Source: Lyticum sinuosum (GTDB lineage: Bacteria; Pseudomonadota; Alphaproteobacteria; Rickettsiales; Midichloriaceae). Taken from it: DNA of 64,000 nucleotides. The notes below the pieces were generated by a model. That model was not told where the DNA came from. It was given only the letters and a program-made list of their open reading frames with translations, and made no database searches. The DNA is taken from NCBI RefSeq assembly GCF_034471385.1, contig NZ_JARGYU010000002.1:1-64000 (forward strand), written 5' to 3'. Of this stretch, positions 29,311 to 37,766 are shown piece after piece. The translations under genes and the position numbers were made by a program. Every line of letters begins with the position of its first letter. Position 1 is the stretch's first letter.

Positions 29311-30405
29311 ATGCAATCAGATCAAATAGTATCAATACTTGGAGCTGGAGCTTGGGGTACAGCTTTGTCATTTATTATGGGATATAAACAACAATTATAT
29401 AATAAAAATACTCAATATAAAAAACACAAAATATTATTATACACACGTGATTTTATAATAGCTAATTCTATAAATACTAATAAAATTAACCCATTAGTTG
29501 ATCATAAAGATCCTATACCTAAATCAATAATAGCAACAACATCATTATTTGATGCAATGCTAAGTGATATAATATTTGTTTCTGTACCACAAAAGAATCT
29601 TAGAGATTTATTTGATAATATAAAAGATATTATATTAAAATATAATAATATCTTTGAAAAAAAATTTAGAAATTCAATTATTGTTTTATGCACAAAAGGA
29701 ATAGATAAAGATGATTGCTTACCATATGAAATTACACAAAAATACTTCCCCGATAATAAAATAGCTGTTATGGCTGGTCCGAATTTTGCTTATGAAATAA
29801 TATCTGGATTACCAGCTACAACAACAATAGCATCGTCAGATATATCTACTGCTCATATTGTTGCATCTGTATTATCATATGATAATTTTGGTGTGGAAGT
29901 TAGTAACGATTTGTTTGGAATACAAATGTGTTCTGCTATAAAAAATCTAATTGCAATTGGTTCTGGAATAATTTATGGATTTGGATCTGGATATAATATA
30001 ACATGTTCTTATATAGCAAAAACAATAAGAGAAATAGAAAATTTAATAGTTGAAATTGGTGGGAATAAAAAGAGTATTATGACAACTGGTGGAATTGGTG
30101 ATATAATACTCACTTCAACTAATAAAAAATCAAGAAATTATACTTATGGATTTGAAATAGGACAAATTCTAAATTCTAAAAAAATTGATGTTGATATTAT
30201 CAATGGTTTATCTATAAATCCAAATAAAATAACTATTGAAGGTTATCATACAGCTCATCAGCTAAAACATTCAAAATATATAAACAATATAACATTGCCA
30301 ATTTGTCACTATTTAATAACTCTTTTAATAAAAAATATAATAAATATTAATGATATTAATAAATTAATTAAAATAATATTAGAATCTAATAATAATATTA
30401 TATAA
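29311..30405 (+). CDS. gpsA: Glycerol-3-phosphate dehydrogenase [NAD(P)+]
   Basis: Reduces dihydroxyacetone phosphate to glycerol 3-phosphate for phospholipid synthesis. The nucleotide-binding start is VSILGAGAWGTALSFIMG (residues 7-24). The core has VSVPQKNLRD, VLCTKGID, AVMAGPNFAYEI, and the catalytic lysine in QMCSAIKNLIAIGSGI. The second catalytic region is TTGGIGDIILTSTNKKSRNYTYG, read here as GGIGDIILTSTNKKSRNY. At 364 residues it is a little longer than the usual 330, due to loops. mnmA follows by 52 bp. Confidence 0.96.
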   Translation: MQSDQIVSILGAGAWGTALSFIMGYKQQLYNKNTQYKKHKILLYTRDFIIANSINTNKINPLVDHKDPIPKSIIATTSLFDAMLSDIIFVSVPQKNLRDLFDNIKDIILKYNNIFEKKFRNSIIVLCTKGIDKDDCLPYEITQKYFPDNKIAVMAGPNFAYEIISGLPATTTIASSDISTAHIVASVLSYDNFGVEVSNDLFGIQMCSAIKNLIAIGSGIIYGFGSGYNITCSYIAKTIREIENLIVEIGGNKKSIMTTGGIGDIILTSTNKKSRNYTYGFEIGQILNSKKIDVDIINGLSINPNKITIEGYHTAHQLKHSKYINNITLPICHYLITLLIKNIININDINKLIKIILESNNNII

Positions 30406-30457
30406 TTATTATTTATTATAATTAATAATTTGTATTTTTATATATTACATAAATTAT

Positions 30458-31762
30458 ATGCTTTTTGATGTAAAAAACTATTTATTTAATGAAATATCTC
30501 AATCAATCGGAAAAGAAAAAAAAACAATAGTTGTTGCAATGTCTGGTGGAGTTGATAGTTCTACAGTTGCTGCACTTTTGAATGATATTGGTCATAAAGT
30601 CATAGGTATAACATTACAATTATATGACCATGGAATTGCTATTAATAAAAAAGGAGCATGTTGTGCTGGAATTGATATATATGATGCTCAAATGGCTGCT
30701 CAACATATAGGAATTCCTCATTATGTATTTAATTATGAGAGTACATTTAGAGAAGATGTAATAATTCCATTTGCTGATAGTTATATCAGCGGAAAAACAC
30801 CTATTCCATGTATTCTTTGTAACCAAAAAATTAAATTTAGAGATCTTTTAAAAGCTTCTGTTGATTTAAATGCTGATTACATGGCAACAGGACATTACAT
30901 AAGTCGTAAATTTTTTGACAATAGATATTGTCTTTACAAAGGGATAGATGATCATAAAGATCAAAGTTATTTTCTATTTTCTACTACACAAGATCAAATA
31001 AATAAATCTATTTTTCCATTAGGTAGTATTCATAAAAATCAAACTAGAGATCTTGCAAAAGAATATGGTTTAGTTGTGGCTGATAAATCAGATAGCCAAG
31101 ATATTTGTTTTGTTCCTAATGGTGATTATAGAAAAATTGTATTAGATGTATACCCAGAATCTAAAAAAATAGGAGAAATTAAATTTATTGATGGAAATAT
31201 CATTGGAACTCATGAAGGGATTATAAATTACACAGTAGGTCAAAGAAAAGGATTAAATATATCATATAAAGAACCTTTATATGTTTTAGAAATAGATAAA
31301 GTAAGTAATACAATAACTGTTGGTCCAAGAGAATTTTTAAAGAAGCGATTTATATTAGTTCAAATAATTAATTGGCTTGATAATGATGATTGGAATGAAT
31401 ATGAATGCGATGTAAAACTACGCTATACACAAAAAACAACTAAAGCAAGAATACTATCATTAGTACAATTTAATAAACTATTAAATGAAAATAACATTCA
31501 AGATCTCTATAAAGATTATAAAAATAGTCAATTTTATTCAGAAATTATTTCAAATAAGAATATTAATTTAAATTCAGATTATGAAATAAATCCAAAAATA
31601 TCATCTAAAATGAATTATATTCAAAATAATGATAATAATGAATATAATATTGTAATTGAATTATTTGAAGACTATTTTGGTATAACACCTGGTCAAGCAT
31701 GTGTATTTTATAACAATGATCGTCTTTTAGGTGGAGGTTGGATTATTAGCTCTTTGCAATAA
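30458..31762 (+). CDS. mnmA: tRNA-specific 2-thiouridylase
   Basis: Thiolates C2 of the wobble uridine in tRNAs for Lys, Glu and Gln, the same position modified at C5 by MnmE, encoded at 54 kb. The PP-loop AMSGGVDSSTVAALL is at about residues 28-42. The catalytic cysteines are in IPCILCNQKIKF and SQDICFVPNGDYR. The C-terminal domain has YTVGQRKGLNI, PLYVLEIDK and GQACVFYNNDRLLGGGWI. An Asn/Lys-rich insertion between about residues 338 and 395 makes it 434 residues against about 370. Confidence 0.97.
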   Translation: MLFDVKNYLFNEISQSIGKEKKTIVVAMSGGVDSSTVAALLNDIGHKVIGITLQLYDHGIAINKKGACCAGIDIYDAQMAAQHIGIPHYVFNYESTFREDVIIPFADSYISGKTPIPCILCNQKIKFRDLLKASVDLNADYMATGHYISRKFFDNRYCLYKGIDDHKDQSYFLFSTTQDQINKSIFPLGSIHKNQTRDLAKEYGLVVADKSDSQDICFVPNGDYRKIVLDVYPESKKIGEIKFIDGNIIGTHEGIINYTVGQRKGLNISYKEPLYVLEIDKVSNTITVGPREFLKKRFILVQIINWLDNDDWNEYECDVKLRYTQKTTKARILSLVQFNKLLNENNIQDLYKDYKNSQFYSEIISNKNINLNSDYEINPKISSKMNYIQNNDNNEYNIVIELFEDYFGITPGQACVFYNNDRLLGGGWIISSLQ

Positions 31763-31772
31763 ATTAAATATA

Positions 31773-32149
31773 TTTATTATATTTAACTTAATGTTTGTGT
31801 ATTTTGACTTTTTGATGATATCATTTTTAAAATCAATGATTTAATAACAATATTTATATTACAATTTTAATTATATTCAATTTTATATAATATTTACTGA
31901 TAATAAATATATTTACACTTAATTTATTATATTTAACTTAATATTTGTATATTTTGACTTTTTGATGATATCATTTTTAAAATCAACGATTTAATAACAA
32001 TATTTATATTACAATTTTAATTATATTCAATTTTATATAATATTTACTGATAATAAATATATTTACACTTAATTTATTATATTTAACTTAATATTTGCAT
32101 ATTTTGACTTTTTGATGATATCATTTTTAAAATCAACGATTTAATAACA
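31773..32149. repeat. 150-bp tandem repeat, two full copies and a third inside the next gene's 3' end
   Basis: ATTTAACTTA recurs at 31781, 31931 and 32081, an exact 150-bp period. Units share TTTTGACTTTTTGATGATAT, AAAATCAACGATTTAATAAC and ACTGATAATAAATATATTTA. The third copy carries the stop and last 22 or so codons of the minus-strand gene at 32083-33534 and breaks off at about 32149. The first copy has a few changes (GTTTGTG for ATTTGCA; AATGAT for AACGAT), so it is the most diverged. Confidence 0.92.
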
Positions 32150-33534
32150 TTTCTTATTGCATATATTCCAATTGCTGTTAATACAGCTGCTATAGTACCC
32201 ACTATTTTAAATAATGATTCGGAGCGATTTCCAGGTTGAATAATACTATTACCCTGGGATTGATTATCATTTTGAATTGCAGATGGAAGTTCAATCTGAT
32301 TAGAATTTTCGCGTTCTCTAGTATTTAAATTATAAATCTCCCATTTATTCTGTAATTTTAATCCTTTATTTTTAACAGTCTCAGAGAAAGTTGTTTTCAA
32401 AATATTAAAATATCCTTTAGCAAATTGAAAATTATGATCATTTCCATAATATTTAAAAGATATGTTTGGAATATTTGAAGCCATAATTCCTTGAATATTA
32501 GTACATGCGCCTACTGAACCCTCATCTGTACGTCTATTTTGTATTACAATGTCTTTAATATTTTCGCTAACAGATGGAGCATTATAATCATTACCTGGCC
32601 ATGATATATGATCTGCAGCTACTATTCTTGTAAAAAGAACATCATTACTATTATTATTAACACCAAATTCGTTATATATTTTTGAAAATGTAAATAATCC
32701 ATGATGAAAATGATTTCTTAAAATAAATTTAGTATTTCCAATTGTTTGATCTTCTTTATTTTCAATTTCATCACCAAATACAAATATCCCTACTCCTTCT
32801 ATATTATTTAATTTATCTTGATGTTTGGATATAACATTCTGTATAGATCGATAATATAATTCTCCAAGAGTTTTTTTATTACTAAAAACCTTATTAAAAC
32901 AACCTAATCCCATTCCAGGAAGTGTAACGTATACTTTTTTTCCTAGTTTTTCTCCTTCTTCATTAAAATTCAACAAAACTGGAAGAATAGATTCTTCTAT
33001 ATGTTTTTCATATTCATGACTATAGAGAGGAAAATTTCGTTGTAGTGAAATTTGATTCACATCCGTTATATTATTCTCATCACAAATTTTTATCAATTGT
33101 GGTGATGTATTTGTGTTTAGAAAACCAGGTGTAAAAGAAAGATGAACTTTTGGTGGATTATTATCATCATAAGTCCTCTTTACTTGATTTTCATCCCATT
33201 CTCCAGTATCATATACAGATACATTATTAAATACGCAGCTAATTTTACCAAGAATATTGAATTCTGTATTATTGTATGATGAATTTTGTCCAAATGCGTT
33301 TAAACTTTCAGCAAAAATTTTTGGTTTTTTTATATTGATAAAAATTCCTTTAAATGTATCAAAATCTAGATTATTAAGATTTTTTTTGGGAAGTGCATTT
33401 CTAAGCTCAATACCGCAAATTTCAGTTCCTTCTTGTTTAATTTTATCAAAATATGATTTTAATTCATCTTCTGTATTTTTAGACATAATAAATTTATATC
33501 CAGAATCATTTAAATTCTTTTCTTCTTGTTGCAT
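32083..33534 (-). CDS. Unrecognised 483-aa protein with a C-terminal membrane anchor
   Basis: No family was recognised. I start it at ATG 33534-33532 (MQQEEKNLNDSG); an upstream in-frame TTG at 33621 would add 29 low-quality residues. The sequence is less Asn/Lys-biased than its neighbours and looks globular. Blocks worth searching are KVHLSFTPGFLNT, KVYVTLPGMGLGCFNKVF, EGVGIFVFGDE, RIVAADHISWPGNDYNAPS and DEGSVGACTNIQGIMASNIP. The TLPGMGLGCF loop is reminiscent of a macrodomain phosphate loop, but that is speculation. After a Gln/Asn/Ser-rich linker (about 420-450) a single hydrophobic segment, FKIVGTIAAVLTAIGIYAI, near the C-terminus suggests tail anchoring. A host-directed effector is one possibility. 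It stands alone between mnmA and pccA, with its 3' end in a repeat array. Confidence 0.8.
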   Translation of the reverse strand: MQQEEKNLNDSGYKFIMSKNTEDELKSYFDKIKQEGTEICGIELRNALPKKNLNNLDFDTFKGIFINIKKPKIFAESLNAFGQNSSYNNTEFNILGKISCVFNNVSVYDTGEWDENQVKRTYDDNNPPKVHLSFTPGFLNTNTSPQLIKICDENNITDVNQISLQRNFPLYSHEYEKHIEESILPVLLNFNEEGEKLGKKVYVTLPGMGLGCFNKVFSNKKTLGELYYRSIQNVISKHQDKLNNIEGVGIFVFGDEIENKEDQTIGNTKFILRNHFHHGLFTFSKIYNEFGVNNNSNDVLFTRIVAADHISWPGNDYNAPSVSENIKDIVIQNRRTDEGSVGACTNIQGIMASNIPNISFKYYGNDHNFQFAKGYFNILKTTFSETVKNKGLKLQNKWEIYNLNTRERENSNQIELPSAIQNDNQSQGNSIIQPGNRSESLFKIVGTIAAVLTAIGIYAIRNVIKSLILKMISSKSQNMQILS

Positions 33535-33816
33535 GAAAATTTTATAATTATTAGTTGTTAATTTTTTGTATATTATTATAGAATAATATTCATTATAATT
33601 TATTAATTGTTTAATTAACAAATATTATTTGTAATAATTAAATATTTAAATATTGAAATAATATATGTAATATAATCGTATTATAATATAAATTTATATA
33701 TTTTCTATAATTATTTTGCATATATATAGATATATTATATTTTCTATAAAAAAGTAATAAATTACTAATTTAAATTATTTAATTTATAAAAGGATTTTTT
33801 TAAATATCTAGTATTG

Positions 33817-35811
33817 ATGAAAAAAATAATAAAAAAAATACTTATAGCAAATCGTGGAGAAATTGCCTGTAGGATTATAAAAACAGCCAGAAAAATGGGC
33901 ATATCTACAGTTGCTGTTTATTCCGAAGCAGATTATAATGCTCGTCATGTTTATCAAGCTGATGAAGCTTTTTTTATTGGTTCATCTCCATCACCATCCA
34001 GTTATACAAACATCAAAAATCTTGCACAAGCTGCAAAGGAATCTGGAGCTGATGCAGTTCATCCTGGTTATGGATTTTTATCAGAAAAAGCATCTTTTGC
34101 TGAACAAATTACAAAAAATGGTATAATATTTATAGGTCCATCGGCTCATTCAATTAGGGAAACAGGTGATAAGATTCGTGCCAAAAAAATAGCTACTGAA
34201 TCTGGTGTAAATACTGTTCCTGGTTATTATCGTAGTATTGATAAAGTACAAAAAGCTATAAAAGCTGCACGTAAAATTGGTTATCCTGTTATTATTAAAG
34301 CTGCTGCTGGTGGTGGTGGTAAAGGTATGAGGATTATAAATTGCGATGATGAGATGGAACAAATGCTTATATCTGCACAAAGAGAAGCAAAAAACAATTT
34401 TGCAGATAGTAGAGTATTTATTGAAAAATATATAGAGAATCCTCGTCATATAGAAATACAGATTTTGGGAGATATGTATGAGAATTATGTATGTCTTGGA
34501 GAAAGAGAGTGTTCTATACAACGTCATCATCAAAAAGTCATTGAAGAAGCTCCTAGTATTTTTATAAATGAAAAAATAAGAAAAAAGATGTATAAGCAAT
34601 CTATAGCTCTTGCTAAGGCTACGAAATATTATTCTGCTGGAACAGTTGAATTTATTGTTGATACTAGTGGTTTATTTTATTTTATGGAAATGAATTCTAG
34701 AATACAAGTAGAACATCCTGTAACTGAAATGATTACAGGAGTTGATATTGTAGAACAAATGATAAGGATCGCACGTGGTGAGGAACTAACTCTAAAACAA
34801 AAAGATATTGAGATAAAAGGACATGCTACAGAATGTAGAGTTTATGCTGAAGATCCAGTATATGGTTTTATTCCTTCTACAGGGCAAGTATCAACTTATA
34901 TTGAGCCAAATAGAGCTCCAGGTGTTCGTATAGATAGTGGAATCTATGAAGGTGGTGAAGTGAGTGCTTTTTACGATGCTATGATCAGTAAAGTAATAGT
35001 GCATGCTCCAACTAGAAATGAATCTATAGAAACTATGAAGAAAGTACTTAGTGAATATATCATAGAGGGTATATCTCATAATATAAGTGGTTTTTTACAA
35101 AAAATATTAAACCATCCAGAATATGTTGAGGGAAATATATCAACATCATTTGTTGATAAGGTTTTTTCTTCTAAAGAATCTGCAATTTTAGATAATGAAG
35201 CGAGTGCTGTAATTTTGAGTGTAGCTTGTTATATATTTTTTAGTGAGCAAAAAAGAAATTCTTTTCTGGAACCAAATATTAAGTATTCAGATATTAATAC
35301 AAAATGGGTAATTGTGATGGATAGAATAAAATATCCTGTTACTATTAGACCAATTGATGAAGGTTTTAAGGTTAGTTTTGAACATCGTAGATTATATATT
35401 ATAAGTCGTTGGAGAGCTGGTAATAGTTTATTTCAATGTACAATTAATGGATTAAATTATAGTCTACAAGTTCAACGTACATTTAAAGGTTATTATCAAA
35501 TAACTTTTATGGATAAAACAGTTATGGCTCAAATGATTACTCCAAGAGCTGCAGAACTAAGCAAATATGTGATTAGACCTGATGAAGATAAAAGTAAAAT
35601 TTCTAATGTTGTTTCTATAATGGCTGGATCAATAACTGATATTAAAGTAAAAGTTGGTGATAGTGTTTTTAAAGGTCAAATTTTAGCATTCTTAGAAGCT
35701 ATGAAGATGGAAAATGCAGTAATTAGTCCTTCTTCTGGTATTATACAGGCTATTCATATTTCTAAGGGTGATGTAGTAATGCCTGGAATATTACTTTTTG
35801 AGATTGAATAG
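33817..35811 (+). CDS. pccA: Propionyl-CoA carboxylase alpha subunit (biotin carboxylase plus biotin carrier)
   Basis: Carboxylates its own biotin with bicarbonate and ATP and passes CO2 to PccB (11.3 kb). The biotin carboxylase domain starts KILIANRGEIACRIIKTAR; the ATP-grasp loop is KAAAGGGGKGMRI near residue 170, with EMNSRIQVEHPVTE near 300. A middle linker domain (about 470-590) connects to the C-terminal biotinyl domain, whose modified lysine is in EAMKMENA. Length of 664 residues is typical. I start at ATG 33817; a TTG lies one codon upstream. AGGA at 33791 is too far to be its ribosome binding site. Confidence 0.97.
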   Translation: MKKIIKKILIANRGEIACRIIKTARKMGISTVAVYSEADYNARHVYQADEAFFIGSSPSPSSYTNIKNLAQAAKESGADAVHPGYGFLSEKASFAEQITKNGIIFIGPSAHSIRETGDKIRAKKIATESGVNTVPGYYRSIDKVQKAIKAARKIGYPVIIKAAAGGGGKGMRIINCDDEMEQMLISAQREAKNNFADSRVFIEKYIENPRHIEIQILGDMYENYVCLGERECSIQRHHQKVIEEAPSIFINEKIRKKMYKQSIALAKATKYYSAGTVEFIVDTSGLFYFMEMNSRIQVEHPVTEMITGVDIVEQMIRIARGEELTLKQKDIEIKGHATECRVYAEDPVYGFIPSTGQVSTYIEPNRAPGVRIDSGIYEGGEVSAFYDAMISKVIVHAPTRNESIETMKKVLSEYIIEGISHNISGFLQKILNHPEYVEGNISTSFVDKVFSSKESAILDNEASAVILSVACYIFFSEQKRNSFLEPNIKYSDINTKWVIVMDRIKYPVTIRPIDEGFKVSFEHRRLYIISRWRAGNSLFQCTINGLNYSLQVQRTFKGYYQITFMDKTVMAQMITPRAAELSKYVIRPDEDKSKISNVVSIMAGSITDIKVKVGDSVFKGQILAFLEAMKMENAVISPSSGIIQAIHISKGDVVMPGILLFEIE

Positions 35812-35905
35812 ATAAATAAAAATATATGAAAATCCCCAATTTATATTATAAAAATAGAAAAATATAGAAATACAGAAATTAAAATAAAGAAATATAAAGA
35901 GAAAT

Positions 35906-36340
35906 CTTAAATTTGTTTTTAATCTAGCATTATATTCCTAGATGCTCAATTTATATTATAAAAATACAAAAATATAGAAATATAAAGAGAAATCTTAAAT
36001 TTATTTCTAATCTAGCATTATATTCCTAGATGCTGAATTTATATTATAAAAATATAGAAATACAGAAATTAAAATACAGAAATATAGAAATCTTAAATTT
36101 ATTTTTAATCTAGTATTATATTCCTAGATGCTCAATTTATATTATAAAAATAAAAAAATATAGAAATACAGAAATTAAAATAAAGAAATATAAAGAGAAA
36201 TCTTAAATTTGTTTTTAATCTAGCATTATATTCCTAGATGCTGAATTTATATTATAAAAATACAAAAATACAAAAATATAGAAATATAAAAATTAAAATA
36301 AAGAAATATAAAGAGAAATCTTAAATTTATTTTTAATCTA
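35906..36340. repeat. Tandem array carrying the 3' end of the ferredoxin gene, five copies
   Basis: CTAGCATTATATTCCTAGATGCT (or CTAGTAT in one copy), which in the last copy is the complement of the ferredoxin's final codons, is found with its first C at 35924, 36012, 36110, 36220 and 36338. Periods grow as 88, 98, 110 and 118 bp because short ATATAGAAA/ATACAGAAA blocks multiply inside the unit. The last copy is the genuine end of the gene. Four orphan copies of its terminal codons lie downstream. Confidence 0.92.
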
Positions 36341-36677
36341 GCATTATATTCCTAGATGCTGAAGGTATTTGTAAAGTGATACCATCCATTTCTGATGTAA
36401 TAATTACTTGACATCCCAGTCTTGAGGTAGGTTTTAAGTCAAAAGCTAAATCTAACATATCTTCTTCATCTTCTGTTGCTTTAGGAAGTTTGTTATAAAA
36501 TTTTTCATCTACTATAACATGACAAGTTGAGCATGCTAAAGCACCTCCGCATGCGCCTTCTATGTTTATATTATTTTTACGTGCAATTTCCAATACTGAT
36601 AAACCTATTGTTGCTTCAACAGATTTTGCTATTCCATTTTTATCAATAAAATTTATAATAATAAAATTCTTAGTCAT
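36333..36677 (-). CDS. fdx: [2Fe-2S] ferredoxin, adrenodoxin type
   Basis: Electron carrier for iron-sulfur cluster assembly and related reactions. The cluster is held by cysteines in EGACGGALACSTCHV (C-x5-C-x2-C) and the fourth in LGCQV near residue 88, the vertebrate/ISC ferredoxin arrangement. DEEDMLDLAFDL and TSRLGCQVIIT are family blocks. The 114-residue length is normal. The isc operon is not adjacent. Both flanks carry duplicated fragments of this gene: terminal codons downstream and the cluster-binding core upstream. Confidence 0.96.
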   Translation of the reverse strand: MTKNFIIINFIDKNGIAKSVEATIGLSVLEIARKNNINIEGACGGALACSTCHVIVDEKFYNKLPKATEDEEDMLDLAFDLKPTSRLGCQVIITSEMDGITLQIPSASRNIMLD

Positions 36678-36688
36678 TAATTGTATAA

Positions 36689-36804
36689 TTAGTTTATTTT
36701 ATATTTCTTTATGTTATAATGATCTTGTTTGTTATAAAATTTTTCATCTACTATAACATGATAAGTTGAGTATACTAAAGTACCTCCGCATGCACCTTCC
36801 ATAT
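36689..36804 (-). pseudogene. Truncated, diverged duplicate of the ferredoxin cluster-binding core
   Basis: Bases 36727-36804 copy 36488-36565 of the ferredoxin gene (offset 239 bp) with about ten differences. On the coding strand the copy reads MEGACGGTLVYSTYHVIV in place of IEGACGGALACSTCHVIV: two cluster cysteines have become Tyr, and nearby Ala has become Thr and Val. The frame runs 37 codons from ATG 36802 to TAA 36689 and ends just before the intact gene. With the cysteines lost it cannot bind the cluster. It abuts the trcR stop codon (36807). Most changes are G to A on the coding strand. Confidence 0.85.
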
Positions 36805-36806
36805 GA

Positions 36807-37361
36807 TTATTTCGATCTATTATTGGTAACATACTTCTCTTTTAGAGCATTTACATCTTTTTGATGACATAAACCTAAAAGAACTGGATCTCTAGGAGTT
36901 ATATTACTCATATCCCAATATGTTCTATCTCTAATAGATGAAACAGTTGTTTTAGTACTAGAAAGTAATTTTGCTATTTCTTTATCTGGTATTTCTGGAT
37001 ATCTATTTATAAGCCACATTATTCCATTTCTCCGACATTTACGTTGTTTAAGAGGGGTATATTTCTTTTTTAATCTTTTGTTTTCTTCTATTATAATATT
37101 TTTTAATGAATCTGATACTTTAATTTTATATGTAGGATCATTTTCTCCTCTTTTAATTTCTTCCCAAGTAAGCTGTTTACTTGATACAGGGCTATAACTT
37201 ACTACAGATCGAGATCCTTCTCCATCAGCTATGACTTTGATTTCTAGAGTATGAATACCACAAAAATCAGCAATTTGATTAAATGTCAAAGTTGTATTTT
37301 GAATTAGCCACATAGCTATTGCTTTTGGAAGTAATGGATACACAGTTTTTGAGGTAGGCAT
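36807..37361 (-). CDS. trcR: DUF1013/TrcR-type cell-cycle transcriptional regulator
   Basis: The 184-residue protein matches DUF1013, a family confined to alphaproteobacteria and named TrcR in Caulobacter, where it is a cell-cycle transcription factor. The start LLPKAIAMWLIQNTTLTFNQ and IADFCGIHTLEIKVIADGEG correspond to the family's PLMPKATAVWLVDNT-LTF-QIA-FC-LH-LEV--IADGE. A second conserved part has RRNGIMWLINRYPEIPDKEI (20 residues) and VSSIRDRTYWDMSNITPRDPV (read as SSIRDRTYW plus NITPRDPVLLGLC). Two helix-turn-helix-like regions are likely. It is divergent from prmC. Confidence 0.88.
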   Translation of the reverse strand: MPTSKTVYPLLPKAIAMWLIQNTTLTFNQIADFCGIHTLEIKVIADGEGSRSVVSYSPVSSKQLTWEEIKRGENDPTYKIKVSDSLKNIIIEENKRLKKKYTPLKQRKCRRNGIMWLINRYPEIPDKEIAKLLSSTKTTVSSIRDRTYWDMSNITPRDPVLLGLCHQKDVNALKEKYVTNNRSK

Positions 37362-37766
37362 GAATAATAAGTATAGGATATTAATTAAATGATAGTTATT
37401 AGAATAAAAATAATAAAGTTTAATTAAAAATAGATTTGAAGCTATATTTCAGTTTAATATCTTTGAGATGGACTAATTGTATCAAAGAAATTGGTATTTT
37501 TCAAACATTAATAAATTTGTTAAAAATAAATAAATTAATCAAAAATATTAGTAATAATTTATAATTATTTATGATTTACAATGAATTTATAATTCATCTT
37601 ATATATAAAATTTTTAATCTAAATTTTTCATATTATTATAAAATTATATAATAATACTAATATATCATTAATAAATTCTTAAAAGTTGTATAAAAATATA
37701 AAATAAAATATAAAATAACACGTCAAATAATTTTAATAAAAACTATATAATAAAATACATTTTACA
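37362..37766. other. AT-rich divergent spacer between trcR and prmC
   Basis: 405 bp with the upstream regions of both genes. Nothing beyond A/T-rich sequence was seen. Confidence 0.35.

Noticed and set aside
34150..34599. 149-codon minus-strand frame antisense to pccA
   Set aside because: Shadow of the ATP-grasp region of pccA; composition is Phe/Tyr/Thr-rich as expected for the reverse complement.
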